Shown: in pieces, positions 7,638 through 15,269 of the stretch
Numbering within the stretch: the first letter of the stretch is position 1
How the letters are laid out: each line of letters begins with the position of its first letter
Assembly: GCA_050699595.1 (NCBI GenBank)
Contig: JBOHFI010000017.1
Coordinates: 25,238 to 89,237, forward strand
Direction of reading: 5' to 3'
DNA from: GCA-003244245 sp050699595
GTDB lineage: Bacteria > Actinomycetota > Actinomycetes > Mycobacteriales > Pseudonocardiaceae
DNA length: 64,000 nt
Notes under the pieces: model-generated
Databases searched by the model: none
The model's input: the letters and a program-made list of their open reading frames with translations, nothing else
Told to the model about the DNA's origin: nothing
Position numbers and translations under genes: made by a program

Positions 7638-8621
7638 ATGTGGCCGCGGGCTCGCCTTCACGTCGTCACGGGCAAGGGCGGGACCGGCAAGACGACAGTC
7701 GCCGCCGCGTTGGCGGTGGCGCTGGCCACGGGGGGTGGGCGAACGCTGCTGGTGGAGGTCGAGGGACGGCAGGGCATCGCGCATCTGTTCGACATCCCCC
7801 CACTGCCCTACGAGGAGCGGCGCATCGCGGTCGCCCCCGGCGGTGGCGAGGTCCGGGCGCTGGCGGTGGACGCCGAGGAAGCCCTGCTGGAGTACTTCGC
7901 GATGTTCTACAACCTGGGTTTCGCGGGTCGGACCCTGCGCCGGATGGGCGCGATCGAGTTCGCCACCACGCTGGCGCCGGGGCTGCGGGATGTGCTGCTC
8001 ACTGGCAAGGTGAAGGAGGCGACCACTCGAGTGGCGGGTGGCGTCCACACGTACAACGCGGTGGTGCTGGACGCCCCACCGACCGGGCGGGTGGTGAAGT
8101 TCCTCGACGTCACCAGGGCCATGGCCGACCTGGCCAAGGTCGGCCCGATCCACAGCCAGAGCGAGGGGGTGGTGCGGCTGCTGCATTCGGCGGATACCGC
8201 GGTACACGTGGTCACCCTGCTGGAGGACCTGCCGGTGGCCGAGACCCTGGAGACCGTCGCGGAGCTGGACCTGGCGGACCTGCGCCCCGGCGCGGTACTG
8301 ATCAACCGGGCGCGGCCCTCCCGGTTGCCCGCTCGGTCGGTGACCGGCGCGGCCAACGGCCAGGTCGACGCCGACCGCGTCCGCGCCGGGCTACTCGCCG
8401 CCGGCCTGGATCTGGACTCGGCTGTGCTCGAGGGCCTGGTCGCCGAGACCGTGGAACACGCGGTGCGGGTGGATGCCGAGCAGCAGACGCGGGCCAGGCT
8501 CGCCGACGCCGGCCTGCCGCTGATCGAGCTGCCCGAGCTCACCGAAGCCGGGGGAGACGGCGTCGATCTCGGCGGGGTCTATGCGCTCGTCGAGGCGCTC
8601 CGTGAGCAGGGGGTGCGGTGA
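7638..8621 (+). CDS. ArsA/Get3-like ATPase, first subunit
   Basis: 327 residues. The deviant Walker A KGGTGKTT with its signature lysine is at 12-20 (VVTGKGGTGKTTVAAALAVA), followed by LLVEVEGRQG and the switch-like VVLDAPPTGRVVKFLDV. It matches the anion-transporting ATPase family and, by gene order, mycobacterial Rv3679. The ATG at 7638 has no ribosome-binding site but lies 7 nt after TAGGCT, suggesting a leaderless mRNA. It overlaps the next ATPase by 4 bp, so the two are probably made together as a hetero-oligomer, as reported for Rv3679-Rv3680. Confidence 0.9.
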   Translation: MWPRARLHVVTGKGGTGKTTVAAALAVALATGGGRTLLVEVEGRQGIAHLFDIPPLPYEERRIAVAPGGGEVRALAVDAEEALLEYFAMFYNLGFAGRTLRRMGAIEFATTLAPGLRDVLLTGKVKEATTRVAGGVHTYNAVVLDAPPTGRVVKFLDVTRAMADLAKVGPIHSQSEGVVRLLHSADTAVHVVTLLEDLPVAETLETVAELDLADLRPGAVLINRARPSRLPARSVTGAANGQVDADRVRAGLLAAGLDLDSAVLEGLVAETVEHAVRVDAEQQTRARLADAGLPLIELPELTEAGGDGVDLGGVYALVEALREQGVR

Positions 8622-9775
8622 GGCCGCCGCCCCCCCTCGACATCGACGCCCTGCTGGACAACCGGGCCACCCGAGTGGTGGTGTGCTGCGGCGCGGGCGG
8701 GGTGGGTAAAACGACGACGGCCGCGGCGCTGGCGCTGCGGGCGGCTGAGCGAGGCCGATCGGTGGTGGTGCTCACGATCGACCCGGCGCGCCGGCTGGCG
8801 CAGTCGCTGGGGCTGCCGGAGCTGACCAACAATCCCAGCCTGGTGGCGCCCACCGCAGAGATCACGGCGGCCGATGGGCGGCTGCACGCGATGATGTTGG
8901 ACATGCGGCGCACCTTCGATGAGATGGTGCAGGCACACGCGAGCCCCGAGCGGGCCGCCCAGATCCTCGCCAACCCGTTCTACCAGGCCATCGCCTCGTC
9001 GTTCGCCGGCACCCAGGAGTACATGGCGATGGAGAAGCTGGGGCAGCTGGTGGCAGCCGGTGAGTGGGACCTCGTCGTGGTGGACACCCCGCCGTCGCGC
9101 TCCGCGCTGGATTTCCTGGACGCCCCGCAACGGCTGTCATCGTTCCTGGACGGCCGGATGATCCGGCTGCTGTCCGCCCCGGCGCGAGCCGGCGGTCGCG
9201 GTGTGCGCCGGTTGGTGGGCGCGGGGTTCGGCCTGTTCGCCAGGGCGGTCTCGACGATCCTGGGCGGGCAGATGCTGGCCGACGCCTCGGCGTTCGTGCA
9301 GGCTTTCGACACCATGTTCGGCGGGTTCCGGGAGCGCGCCACCGCGACCTACGAGTTGCTCCGCGCTCCGGGAACGGCGTTCGTGGTGATCACCACTCCG
9401 GAGACCGACGCGGTGCGCGAGGCGGCCTACTTCGTGGACCGACTGGCCACCGAGTCGATGCCACTGGCCGGGCTGGTGCTCAACCGGACGCATCCGGTGC
9501 TCGCCGACCTGCCGGCGGCGCGGGCCGAGACGGTGGCGCAGGCGCTGGAACAGGCGGGTAACGCCCCGTTGGCCGCGGCGGTGCTGCGGTTGCACGCCGA
9601 TCGGGTCGCCCTGGCCGGGCGGGAACGCCGGCTGCTGGCCCGGTTCCGCGGGGCACATCCAGCGGTCGCGGTGGTCGCGGTGCCGGCACTGGCCGCCGAC
9701 GTGCACGATCTACCGGCACTGCGCGGCATCGGCCGCCTCCTCGCGGGAGGACGACTCGCGGTCAGCCGCGACTGA
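8618..9775 (+). CDS. ArsA/Get3-like ATPase, second subunit
   Basis: 385 residues, GTG start overlapping the previous stop (GTGAGG). The P-loop is GAGGVGKTT (25-33); the signature lysine of KGGxGKTT is replaced by alanine, unlike the first subunit. IDPARRLAQSLGL and VVVDTPPSRSALDFLDAP match the family. It corresponds to mycobacterial Rv3680. The whiB4 gene that follows in mycobacteria is absent; a convergent glycosyltransferase gene overlaps its end by 14 bp instead. Confidence 0.9.
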   Translation: MRPPPPLDIDALLDNRATRVVVCCGAGGVGKTTTAAALALRAAERGRSVVVLTIDPARRLAQSLGLPELTNNPSLVAPTAEITAADGRLHAMMLDMRRTFDEMVQAHASPERAAQILANPFYQAIASSFAGTQEYMAMEKLGQLVAAGEWDLVVVDTPPSRSALDFLDAPQRLSSFLDGRMIRLLSAPARAGGRGVRRLVGAGFGLFARAVSTILGGQMLADASAFVQAFDTMFGGFRERATATYELLRAPGTAFVVITTPETDAVREAAYFVDRLATESMPLAGLVLNRTHPVLADLPAARAETVAQALEQAGNAPLAAAVLRLHADRVALAGRERRLLARFRGAHPAVAVVAVPALAADVHDLPALRGIGRLLAGGRLAVSRD

Positions 9776-10607
9776 GCCGACCAGGCGCCGACTCCCGGCG
9801 ACGGTTGTGGCGACGCAGGACGAACGGCAGTCTCATCGACTCCCATTTGTCGGCCAGACCCATCTTGCTGACCCCTGTCAGGCGCTCCTCGAAGTGGATG
9901 GGCACCTCGACGGCCACGTACCCGAGGTTGACGCATCGGTAGTTCATCTCGACCTGGAAGCTGTATCCGTCGCTGCGCAAGCCGTCCAGGTCGATCTGGG
10001 CGAGCACATCCGCCCGCCACACCTTGAACCCAGCCGTGGCATCCCTGATGTGCAATGCGAGGATCGCGTTCACATAGAAGTTCGCGAATGTCGACAGGAA
10101 TCGCCGATCACGCCCCCAGTCGCTACTCAGGCTCCCTCCGTTGACGTAGCGACTACCGATGACTACTCCGGCGCCGAGCGACAGCAGAGTCCCCAGCATG
10201 CCGGGAATCGCCTCGGGAGGATGCGACAGGTCGGCATCCATCTGGGCGATGTAGTCGAAGCCCCGCTCCAACGCGGTACTCATGCCCGCGGCGTGCGCCC
10301 GCCCGATGCCGGCCTTGCCCGGCCGGTGCAGCACGACCATGCGATCCTGGCCCTGCCGGTTCTCGGCTGCCGCGAGGTCATCGGCGATGGCGCCTGTTCC
10401 GTCCGGCGAGTTGTCATCGGCCACGATGACCGTCAGCCTGGGCAAAGGCAGCGCGAACAGCTGTTTCACCAGGACAGGGAGGGTATCCGCCTCGTTGTAG
10501 GTCGGGATCACCACAGCAAGCCTGCTGCGGCTCCACTCCGGCGGAAGCTCGGCGACGCGGGGACTCGGGCTCACGTCACGAACACCATCCTCGCCTGGGG
10601 GCACCAA
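9762..10607 (-). CDS. Polyprenol-phosphate mannosyltransferase-like GT2
   Basis: About 281 residues. The GT2 fold is clear: AVVIPTYNEADTL, VIVADDNSPDGTG, MDADLSHPPEAIPGM, GSRYVNGG, DATAGFKVWRADVL and a terminal HFEERLTGVSKM. This is the order in DPM1/Ppm1-type enzymes, which move a sugar from a nucleotide donor to polyprenyl phosphate at the inner membrane. There is no C-terminal membrane domain. The start is uncertain: TTG 10607, GTG 10604 and GTG 10574 are all in frame. Its role in lipoglycan or glycoprotein mannosylation is inferred from the family. Confidence 0.88.
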   Translation of the reverse strand: MVPPGEDGVRDVSPSPRVAELPPEWSRSRLAVVIPTYNEADTLPVLVKQLFALPLPRLTVIVADDNSPDGTGAIADDLAAAENRQGQDRMVVLHRPGKAGIGRAHAAGMSTALERGFDYIAQMDADLSHPPEAIPGMLGTLLSLGAGVVIGSRYVNGGSLSSDWGRDRRFLSTFANFYVNAILALHIRDATAGFKVWRADVLAQIDLDGLRSDGYSFQVEMNYRCVNLGYVAVEVPIHFEERLTGVSKMGLADKWESMRLPFVLRRHNRRRESAPGRLSRG

Positions 10608-10897
10608 GGTAACAGTCGCGGGCGCCCCGCGATGACGGCTGACTCTAGCAGTCGGCGCAGCGCTAATGCTGTCTGGGTGAGTCGCGCAACTGGCGGGCTA
10701 GGCTGGGGCTAGGCCCGGCGAAGTCGGTGTGATCGAGTCGAATGTGGTGCTCGGGTGGCGGTGATCGGTCTTCGGGGCTTGACCGGCTCACACACGGTGA
10801 GGTCGGGCCGGGGTGCAGCCCCGTTAGTCAGCTGTCGACCATCAGTTCCATGCTGACCGAAAATACTGGAAGAACATCTCGCGGTGTCATTGATTTT
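10608..10897. other. Intergenic stretch, no gene seen
   Basis: About 290 bases with no frame that has both a start signal and plausible coding character. It ends at the fragment of the XRE-TPR regulator gene. Confidence 0.4.
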
Positions 10898-10960
10898 TTA
10901 GTGTGTCGTGAGGAGGCCGGTGGCTTGCTCGGTGAGTTGGCGGACGCCAAAAACGACAGT
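10898..10960 (-). pseudogene. 3' remnant of an XRE-TPR regulator gene
   Basis: The last residues VRQLTEQATGLLTTH* match VRQLTEHATSLLTPH* at the C-terminus of the intact regulator at 17510-18880, and the DNA matches closely too. Upstream on the minus strand the similarity stops. The N-terminal end of the same kind of gene reappears at about 12830-12933 in the same orientation, so this may be one half of a split gene. Confidence 0.7.
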
Positions 10961-11231
10961 GCCGCCGGACTCGGGAGTAGGGGCTCGAGGTGCCAGCTGG
11001 CGGTGGCGCGCGACCAGCCGGTTATCGGCTGAGCCAGCCTTGTCAGCCGTGTCGCCGCCACATACCGGCCACCCCGGCCCGGCGGGACGTGCGGAGTGGC
11101 GCGGTGCCCGGCTCATGCCGTCGGCCGGCGAGTGCGGTGATAGGGTCGGGTATCCGGATTCGGCCGATGATCGCCGAGAGCACCAGTTGCGCCGGCATTC
11201 GCAGTGGCGCGGGCATCATGGCCGCGGCATC

Positions 11232-11687
11232 ATGGCCGCGGCGGCGGCGCGGGGGTTGAAGGTGACCGGCAGATCCAGGAACACCACGTGGTTCTGGATC
11301 AGCGCGTGTGCCCAGGTCGACACCCTGCTCGACGAGCTGGACTGGCAGGTCAGCCGCCGCGCTCCAGCGTGCGATCAGCTGGCGCGGGCGCTGACGGCAC
11401 TACACCGACTCGACGCAGCACCCACCGTCGAGCAACTGCACCCCTACGCCGGCGCCGCGCACACCCTGGCCGCCCACGAGCTCGCACTACTCGTGCCAAC
11501 GGGCGGCCCCGCGGTGTCCGCCGCTGAACTGGTCCAACGCGCCGTGATCGGGACCGTGCTCTACGAACCGGTCCTGCTCGCTCTGCGCCGCCTCGCCGAG
11601 GAACACGAGTCCGCACGCCGACTTCAACCCTCAACCGCCATCCATGACGAGACCTCTCCGCGGGCCGGCGGAAGCGGCGCGGGGTAA
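11232..11687 (+). CDS. Hypothetical protein in the accessory region
   Basis: About 151 residues if it starts at the ATG at 11232 (MAAAAARGLKVTG); the frame is open further upstream, but that part is low-complexity. It is helical and acidic-leucine rich (QVDTLLDELDWQVS, ALTALHRLDAAPTVEQLHPY, HTLAAHELALLVP). I do not recognise a family. The start lies within a short tandem CATGGCCGCGG duplication, so it is uncertain. Confidence 0.45.
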   Translation: MAAAAARGLKVTGRSRNTTWFWISACAQVDTLLDELDWQVSRRAPACDQLARALTALHRLDAAPTVEQLHPYAGAAHTLAAHELALLVPTGGPAVSAAELVQRAVIGTVLYEPVLLALRRLAEEHESARRLQPSTAIHDETSPRAGGSGAG

Positions 11688-11749
11688 GTATCGATGGACG
11701 GTGTGACGATCGACAGAATGCACCGTGGTATCGGCACTGTAGGCCCGGC

Positions 11750-11923
11750 GTGAGTAAAGACGAGCGACGTCTCTACGTCTGCCCGCAGTGCAACGGCACC
11801 CAGGTGGTCACGAAATGGGAACAGGCGAACCTCACGGATCACCCGGAGGTCGAGGAAATCCTGACCACCGAGCTCTGCCCCACCTGCGACGGTGCAGGAC
11901 AGATCCTCGGGCCACCGACTTAG
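11750..11923 (+). CDS. Small zinc-ribbon-like protein (57 aa)
   Basis: GTG at 11750 to TAG at 11921. The 57 residues contain two CxxC knuckles, CPQCNGT (11-17) and CPTCDGAG (43-50), about 28 residues apart, like a DnaJ-type or rubredoxin-type zinc ribbon. There is no signal peptide. It lies 36 bp before the resolvase-like gene on the same strand. Function is unknown; metal binding is inferred from the four cysteines. Confidence 0.6.
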   Translation: MSKDERRLYVCPQCNGTQVVTKWEQANLTDHPEVEEILTTELCPTCDGAGQILGPPT

Positions 11924-11947
11924 CCGTCTACCTACGCTGGGTTTACC

Positions 11948-11953
11948 TATACT
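11948..11953 (+). promoter_or_regulatory. -10 box of the leaderless resolvase-like gene
   Basis: TATACT ends 6 nt before the ATG at 11960, so transcription would begin at or next to the start codon. No ribosome-binding site is present. Confidence 0.55.
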
Positions 11954-11959
11954 GGGGAC

Positions 11960-12274
11960 ATGCCGCGCACCGCGATCCTCTACGCTCGGTCAAACCGCCG
12001 CGACGCGCTCGACCGCCAGGTCCGAGAGCTGGAGGACTGGTGTGACCGGGCAGGAGTGGTACCGATTGACACGGTCGCGGAAGTCGCGCTCGGCATCCGC
12101 GCCTCGAGACGGTGCCGCGAGATCCTCGCTGACGTTGCCGCCGGCCGAGCTGACCTCATGCTCATCCGTGACGTCACCCGCCTGTCCGAGAACCCCGATC
12201 AACTCCAGCAGATCATCAACCAGCACCGGCACAGGATCGCCATCAGCCGAGACGACCTAGACCACTCCCGGTAA
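11960..12274 (+). CDS. Resolvase-like N-terminal domain protein, probably inactive
   Basis: 104 residues resembling the catalytic domain of serine recombinases: AILYARSNRRDALDRQVREL, LEDWCDRAGV and RADLMLIRDVTRLSENPDQL follow the family pattern. In active enzymes the motif reads YxR(V/L)S. Here it is YARSN, so the position of the nucleophilic serine is occupied by Asn12 (Ser11 precedes it). There is also no C-terminal DNA-binding domain. The product is probably a stand-alone accessory or regulatory protein rather than a recombinase. Confidence 0.6.
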   Translation: MPRTAILYARSNRRDALDRQVRELEDWCDRAGVVPIDTVAEVALGIRASRRCREILADVAAGRADLMLIRDVTRLSENPDQLQQIINQHRHRIAISRDDLDHSR

Positions 12275-12447
12275 CAGTGCGGCGCAGACTCGCAGCTACA
12301 CACGCCTCACGCTCCACGCCGCGACGACCTCAAACGCACCGAACAGCCCCTCGCTGAGATGTCGCGTCACGGGCTGTTGTAACATCCGGTGTGGCACTGA
12401 TGGCAACTTGTCGTGCTCGGGTTACTACGCCAGGAGACCCTGCGCAA

Positions 12448-12933
12448 TTAGTGGGCGCGAGGATCTTTGACTATCTCCTGGGGTATTCGCACCCTACTTG
12501 GTCGGTTATTTTGAGTCGAAGTGCGGGAATCCTTGTACTTAGAGAGCACGACGGACTCTCCGGAAAACTCTACGGGAAGCGCATCCATAAAAAGTTCGTC
12601 GCAAACCTCGCCGAGCCAGTGGCCCGCGCTACGAAGGCGGCTGGCGGGCTTGAATCCTGCTTTCTCGTAGGCCTTGATCGCGCCGACATCGGGTTCAGGA
12701 ACCTTGAGCCAAACCATTCTCAAGTTTGTAAGGTGGAACGCGTAGTCGAGAGTGAGCCAGGTGGCTTCAGTGCCGAACTTCTTACCCTGGGCTTCCGGGG
12801 AGATGTTAATCACGAATTCGGCGCTCCGGGTGACGTCGTCAGCGGCGATGTTGTTCAGCCGCCGGGCCAACACCTCGGGCTTCCAGCCCAGTACGGTCAG
12901 CACGACAGCAAGTTCGTTGGTTGAGTCCGTCAT
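12448..12933 (-). pseudogene. Chimera: XRE-TPR N-terminus joined to GNAT acetyltransferase C-terminus
   Basis: From the ATG at 12933 the first residues (AVVLTVLGWKPEVLARRLN) match the N-terminus of the regulator at 17510-18880 (AVVLTELGWKPEVLARRLN), and about 55 bp of DNA are nearly identical. The frame then switches at about residue 35 to an acetyltransferase C-terminal region: AEFVINISPEAQGKKFGTEA, NLRMVWLKVPEPDVGAIKAY and EKAGFKPASRLR, the RimJ/RimL-type GNAT pattern. The N-terminal half of the GNAT fold is missing. The frame is open for 161 residues, but the product would have neither a complete HTH nor a complete GNAT domain. Confidence 0.75.
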
Positions 12934-13396
12934 CCCCCGTGTCCATGATCCCAGTCAGATGGTGGTATCGCACCGTAACGCCCTGACACCCGAGAGGGGA
13001 CCAGGACGCGGCTCGGGCACACTACAGGCACCGAGACACACCTTCGGCACCAATTCCGGCACGCTACGAAACGGGGGTACCAAGACCACAGTCGTGCTGA
13101 CCAGTCATGAAGACGGAGCAGCTGGCCGGGCTGCTCTGGGACGCCTCAAGAGCCTGGGGAACCCAGTGAACGACGGTGCGCTCACGGCGGCCGGTCTCGT
13201 GTCCGAGCCTCGGTCCAGCGGGCCCGCCGGTGGCCCTGTTGGCAGCGACGAAGCGTGACACGCCCGCGCCACACGCGCCGCTGCGATCGACCGCGGCGCC
13301 GGAGGGCGTTGCGCGCCCTGCCGATGAGTAGCTTGTGCGTAGTGGCCCGTTCGTCAACTGTTAGCCAGCGTGCAAGACCGAGGAGGTCGTGGAACC
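12934..13396. other. Intergenic stretch, no supported gene
   Basis: About 460 bases. A short frame from 13109 (MKTEQLAGLLWDASRAWGTQ*) resembles the start of a small regulator but stops after 20 codons. Nothing else is convincing. Confidence 0.4.
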
Positions 13397-13879
13397 ATGT
13401 GGGTTATCGCTTACCTATCTCAACCGGTATCATCGGCTGGCACGGACGTCTCGATGCTTTTCACGGAACGCCGTCCCGCAATCAGAGTCTGGGGAGATCT
13501 CCTGATTCGACTTCGAGCTCGACAACAGCCCATGGATTTTCGTCCGCCCCTTGCTGTTCGGCTGGTATCATTATTTGCATGGTCACGAGCGATGCCATAT
13601 TCACGCATCAACCCGACTGGGCGAACTGTGCACGTGAGAATTGATCCGCGCAAATGCGCAACCGCAGATGCTTGCCGAATCGATCCTATGTTCTCGTGGT
13701 CATCGTGGGCCCAGCTCACGGAATACTTGATTGACGAGATCGTTAGCTATTTCTCGGCACAAATTGACGCCTATCTCGAGACCTGGACCACTCTCGCCGA
13801 CCTCCCCGACGACCAGCCTCCTGCCGGGTGGGAAGTCGCGGTGCCTCGGGAAGGTGCGCTTGAGGTCTTCACGCAATAA
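13397..13879 (+). CDS. Hypothetical protein upstream of murL
   Basis: 160 residues from the ATG at 13397, with AGGAGG ending 10 nt upstream. No family is recognised. There is an N-terminal MWVIAYLSQPV, a central HVRIDPRKCATADACRIDP and an acidic C-terminal part (SYFSAQIDAYLETWTTLADL). Codon use is relaxed like that of the murL-murD2 pair, 43 bp downstream on the same strand, so it may belong to the same transferred unit. Confidence 0.55.
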   Translation: MWVIAYLSQPVSSAGTDVSMLFTERRPAIRVWGDLLIRLRARQQPMDFRPPLAVRLVSLFAWSRAMPYSRINPTGRTVHVRIDPRKCATADACRIDPMFSWSSWAQLTEYLIDEIVSYFSAQIDAYLETWTTLADLPDDQPPAGWEVAVPREGALEVFTQ

Positions 13880-13922
13880 CTGCACAAAATACGTTCGCAC
13901 GAGAACGAGGAGGTTTTAGTCC

Positions 13923-15269
13923 TTGCGTGATAACCAGTACCTCGACGGGGTCTTCCGATACCTAGGTTACGAAATCGATCCTCTCCGGCGACGGCTTTCC
14001 TGTAGGTGCGCACTCGACGAGCTGCAGTTCTGTGAGAACATTACATTTCCAACCGGTGATGCATGGCACGAGCCGGCCGTCGCCGAAGCTGCGCGGCTTG
14101 TATTCTTACTCTCCGCCGTTTCGTACTACAAGACAAGGGCGCCGCTCACGATCGATCTCGGCGTTACTGCCGTTACGGACGCCGAGCGGCTGTTGTTGCG
14201 GCAATTTTATCTAGACGGTCTAGGCGAATTTTCTTACCGCAATGCTCTCGACCTCGCTGACCTTCAGATCATCGGTCCCCGGCTTGACCGGGCGCATCCC
14301 GTCCCACTTCGATCTGTAGCCGGGCTCCCACTCCTGCCGTTCGGCGGAGGCGTAGACTCGATTGTCGCAACCGAGTTGATCAAATCGACAACCACGACAC
14401 GCCCTGCATTATTCATCGTCAATCGTCCTGATGATCGTTTCGAGGCCATCGAACGCCCGGCTCTTACCACAGGACTACCTGTCCTCCGCGCGGAGCGGCT
14501 CATCGACGAGCAAGTCCTACATTCGCGACGCTTAGGTTTCCTGAACGGCCATGTTCCGGTAACCGGCATCATATCCACTATTGCGATCATGGCGGCAGTG
14601 CTCAACGGTCGCGACGCAGTCGTCATGTCTAATGAGTGGTCTGCTTCGATTGGAACAGTGAGAACGAAAGATCGCTTCATCAATCACCAGTACTCGAAGA
14701 GCAGGGCATTTGAATACGGCCTTAGATCGGTCCTCGCCGAAACATTCGGCGACAAGCTCGACTACTTCTCCGTCCTCCGTCCATACACTGGGTTATGGAT
14801 AGCGCGGCAGTTTGCCACTCTACCGAAGTATTTCGCGGACTTTCGTAGTTGCAACCGGGCCTTCCATATCGACCCGAATCAACGGCTAACTGCCTGGTGC
14901 GGGCATTGTGACAAATGCTGCTTCATCGACCTGATCCTTGCGCCATATATCGATGAGCCAACCTTGCGGGGCATATTCGGCGGCCACGAGCCGCTCGCGG
15001 ACCCCGCACGCTTTCGTCAATTCCGGACTCTACTGGGCTTGTCTCCTGACGCGAAACCGTGGGAGTGTGTTGGCGATAAAAAGGAATGTCGCGCCGCGGC
15101 TCGACTAGCGAGCATGCGTGCAGACCGAGCTGGGTCATCGATGATCGGCTCTCTACTTGCGGAGCTTGCCGGCACAAGCGCCGACGAGCCCGATGCCGGT
15201 GAGCTCATGCACCCCGTCGGCGACCATTTCATCCCGGAGAAATATGCGCCCCCGCATCTCGTGGTCTGA
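13923..15269 (+). CDS. murL: UDP-MurNAc-L-Ala-L-Glu epimerase
   Basis: 448 residues from a TTG at 13923, with GAGGAGG 10 nt upstream. It matches MurL, the ATP-dependent enzyme that epimerises the terminal L-Glu of UDP-MurNAc-L-Ala-L-Glu to D-Glu, first described in Xanthomonas oryzae. Visible features are LPFGGGVDSIVA (138-149, PP-loop-like), SNEWSASIG near 236-244 and a cysteine cluster WCGHCDKCC (325-333). Its 3' end overlaps the start of a MurD-family gene by 26 bp, the known MurD2-MurL partnership. The pair avoids the need for glutamate racemase to supply D-Glu. GC and codon use are lower than in neighbouring genes. Confidence 0.85.
   Translation: MRDNQYLDGVFRYLGYEIDPLRRRLSCRCALDELQFCENITFPTGDAWHEPAVAEAARLVFLLSAVSYYKTRAPLTIDLGVTAVTDAERLLLRQFYLDGLGEFSYRNALDLADLQIIGPRLDRAHPVPLRSVAGLPLLPFGGGVDSIVATELIKSTTTTRPALFIVNRPDDRFEAIERPALTTGLPVLRAERLIDEQVLHSRRLGFLNGHVPVTGIISTIAIMAAVLNGRDAVVMSNEWSASIGTVRTKDRFINHQYSKSRAFEYGLRSVLAETFGDKLDYFSVLRPYTGLWIARQFATLPKYFADFRSCNRAFHIDPNQRLTAWCGHCDKCCFIDLILAPYIDEPTLRGIFGGHEPLADPARFRQFRTLLGLSPDAKPWECVGDKKECRAAARLASMRADRAGSSMIGSLLAELAGTSADEPDAGELMHPVGDHFIPEKYAPPHLVV

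Noticed and set aside
6939..8207. 422-residue minus-strand open frame
   Set aside because: Only the C-terminal 151 residues are RidA; the rest is antisense to the DUF4177 and ATPase genes and has no start signal.
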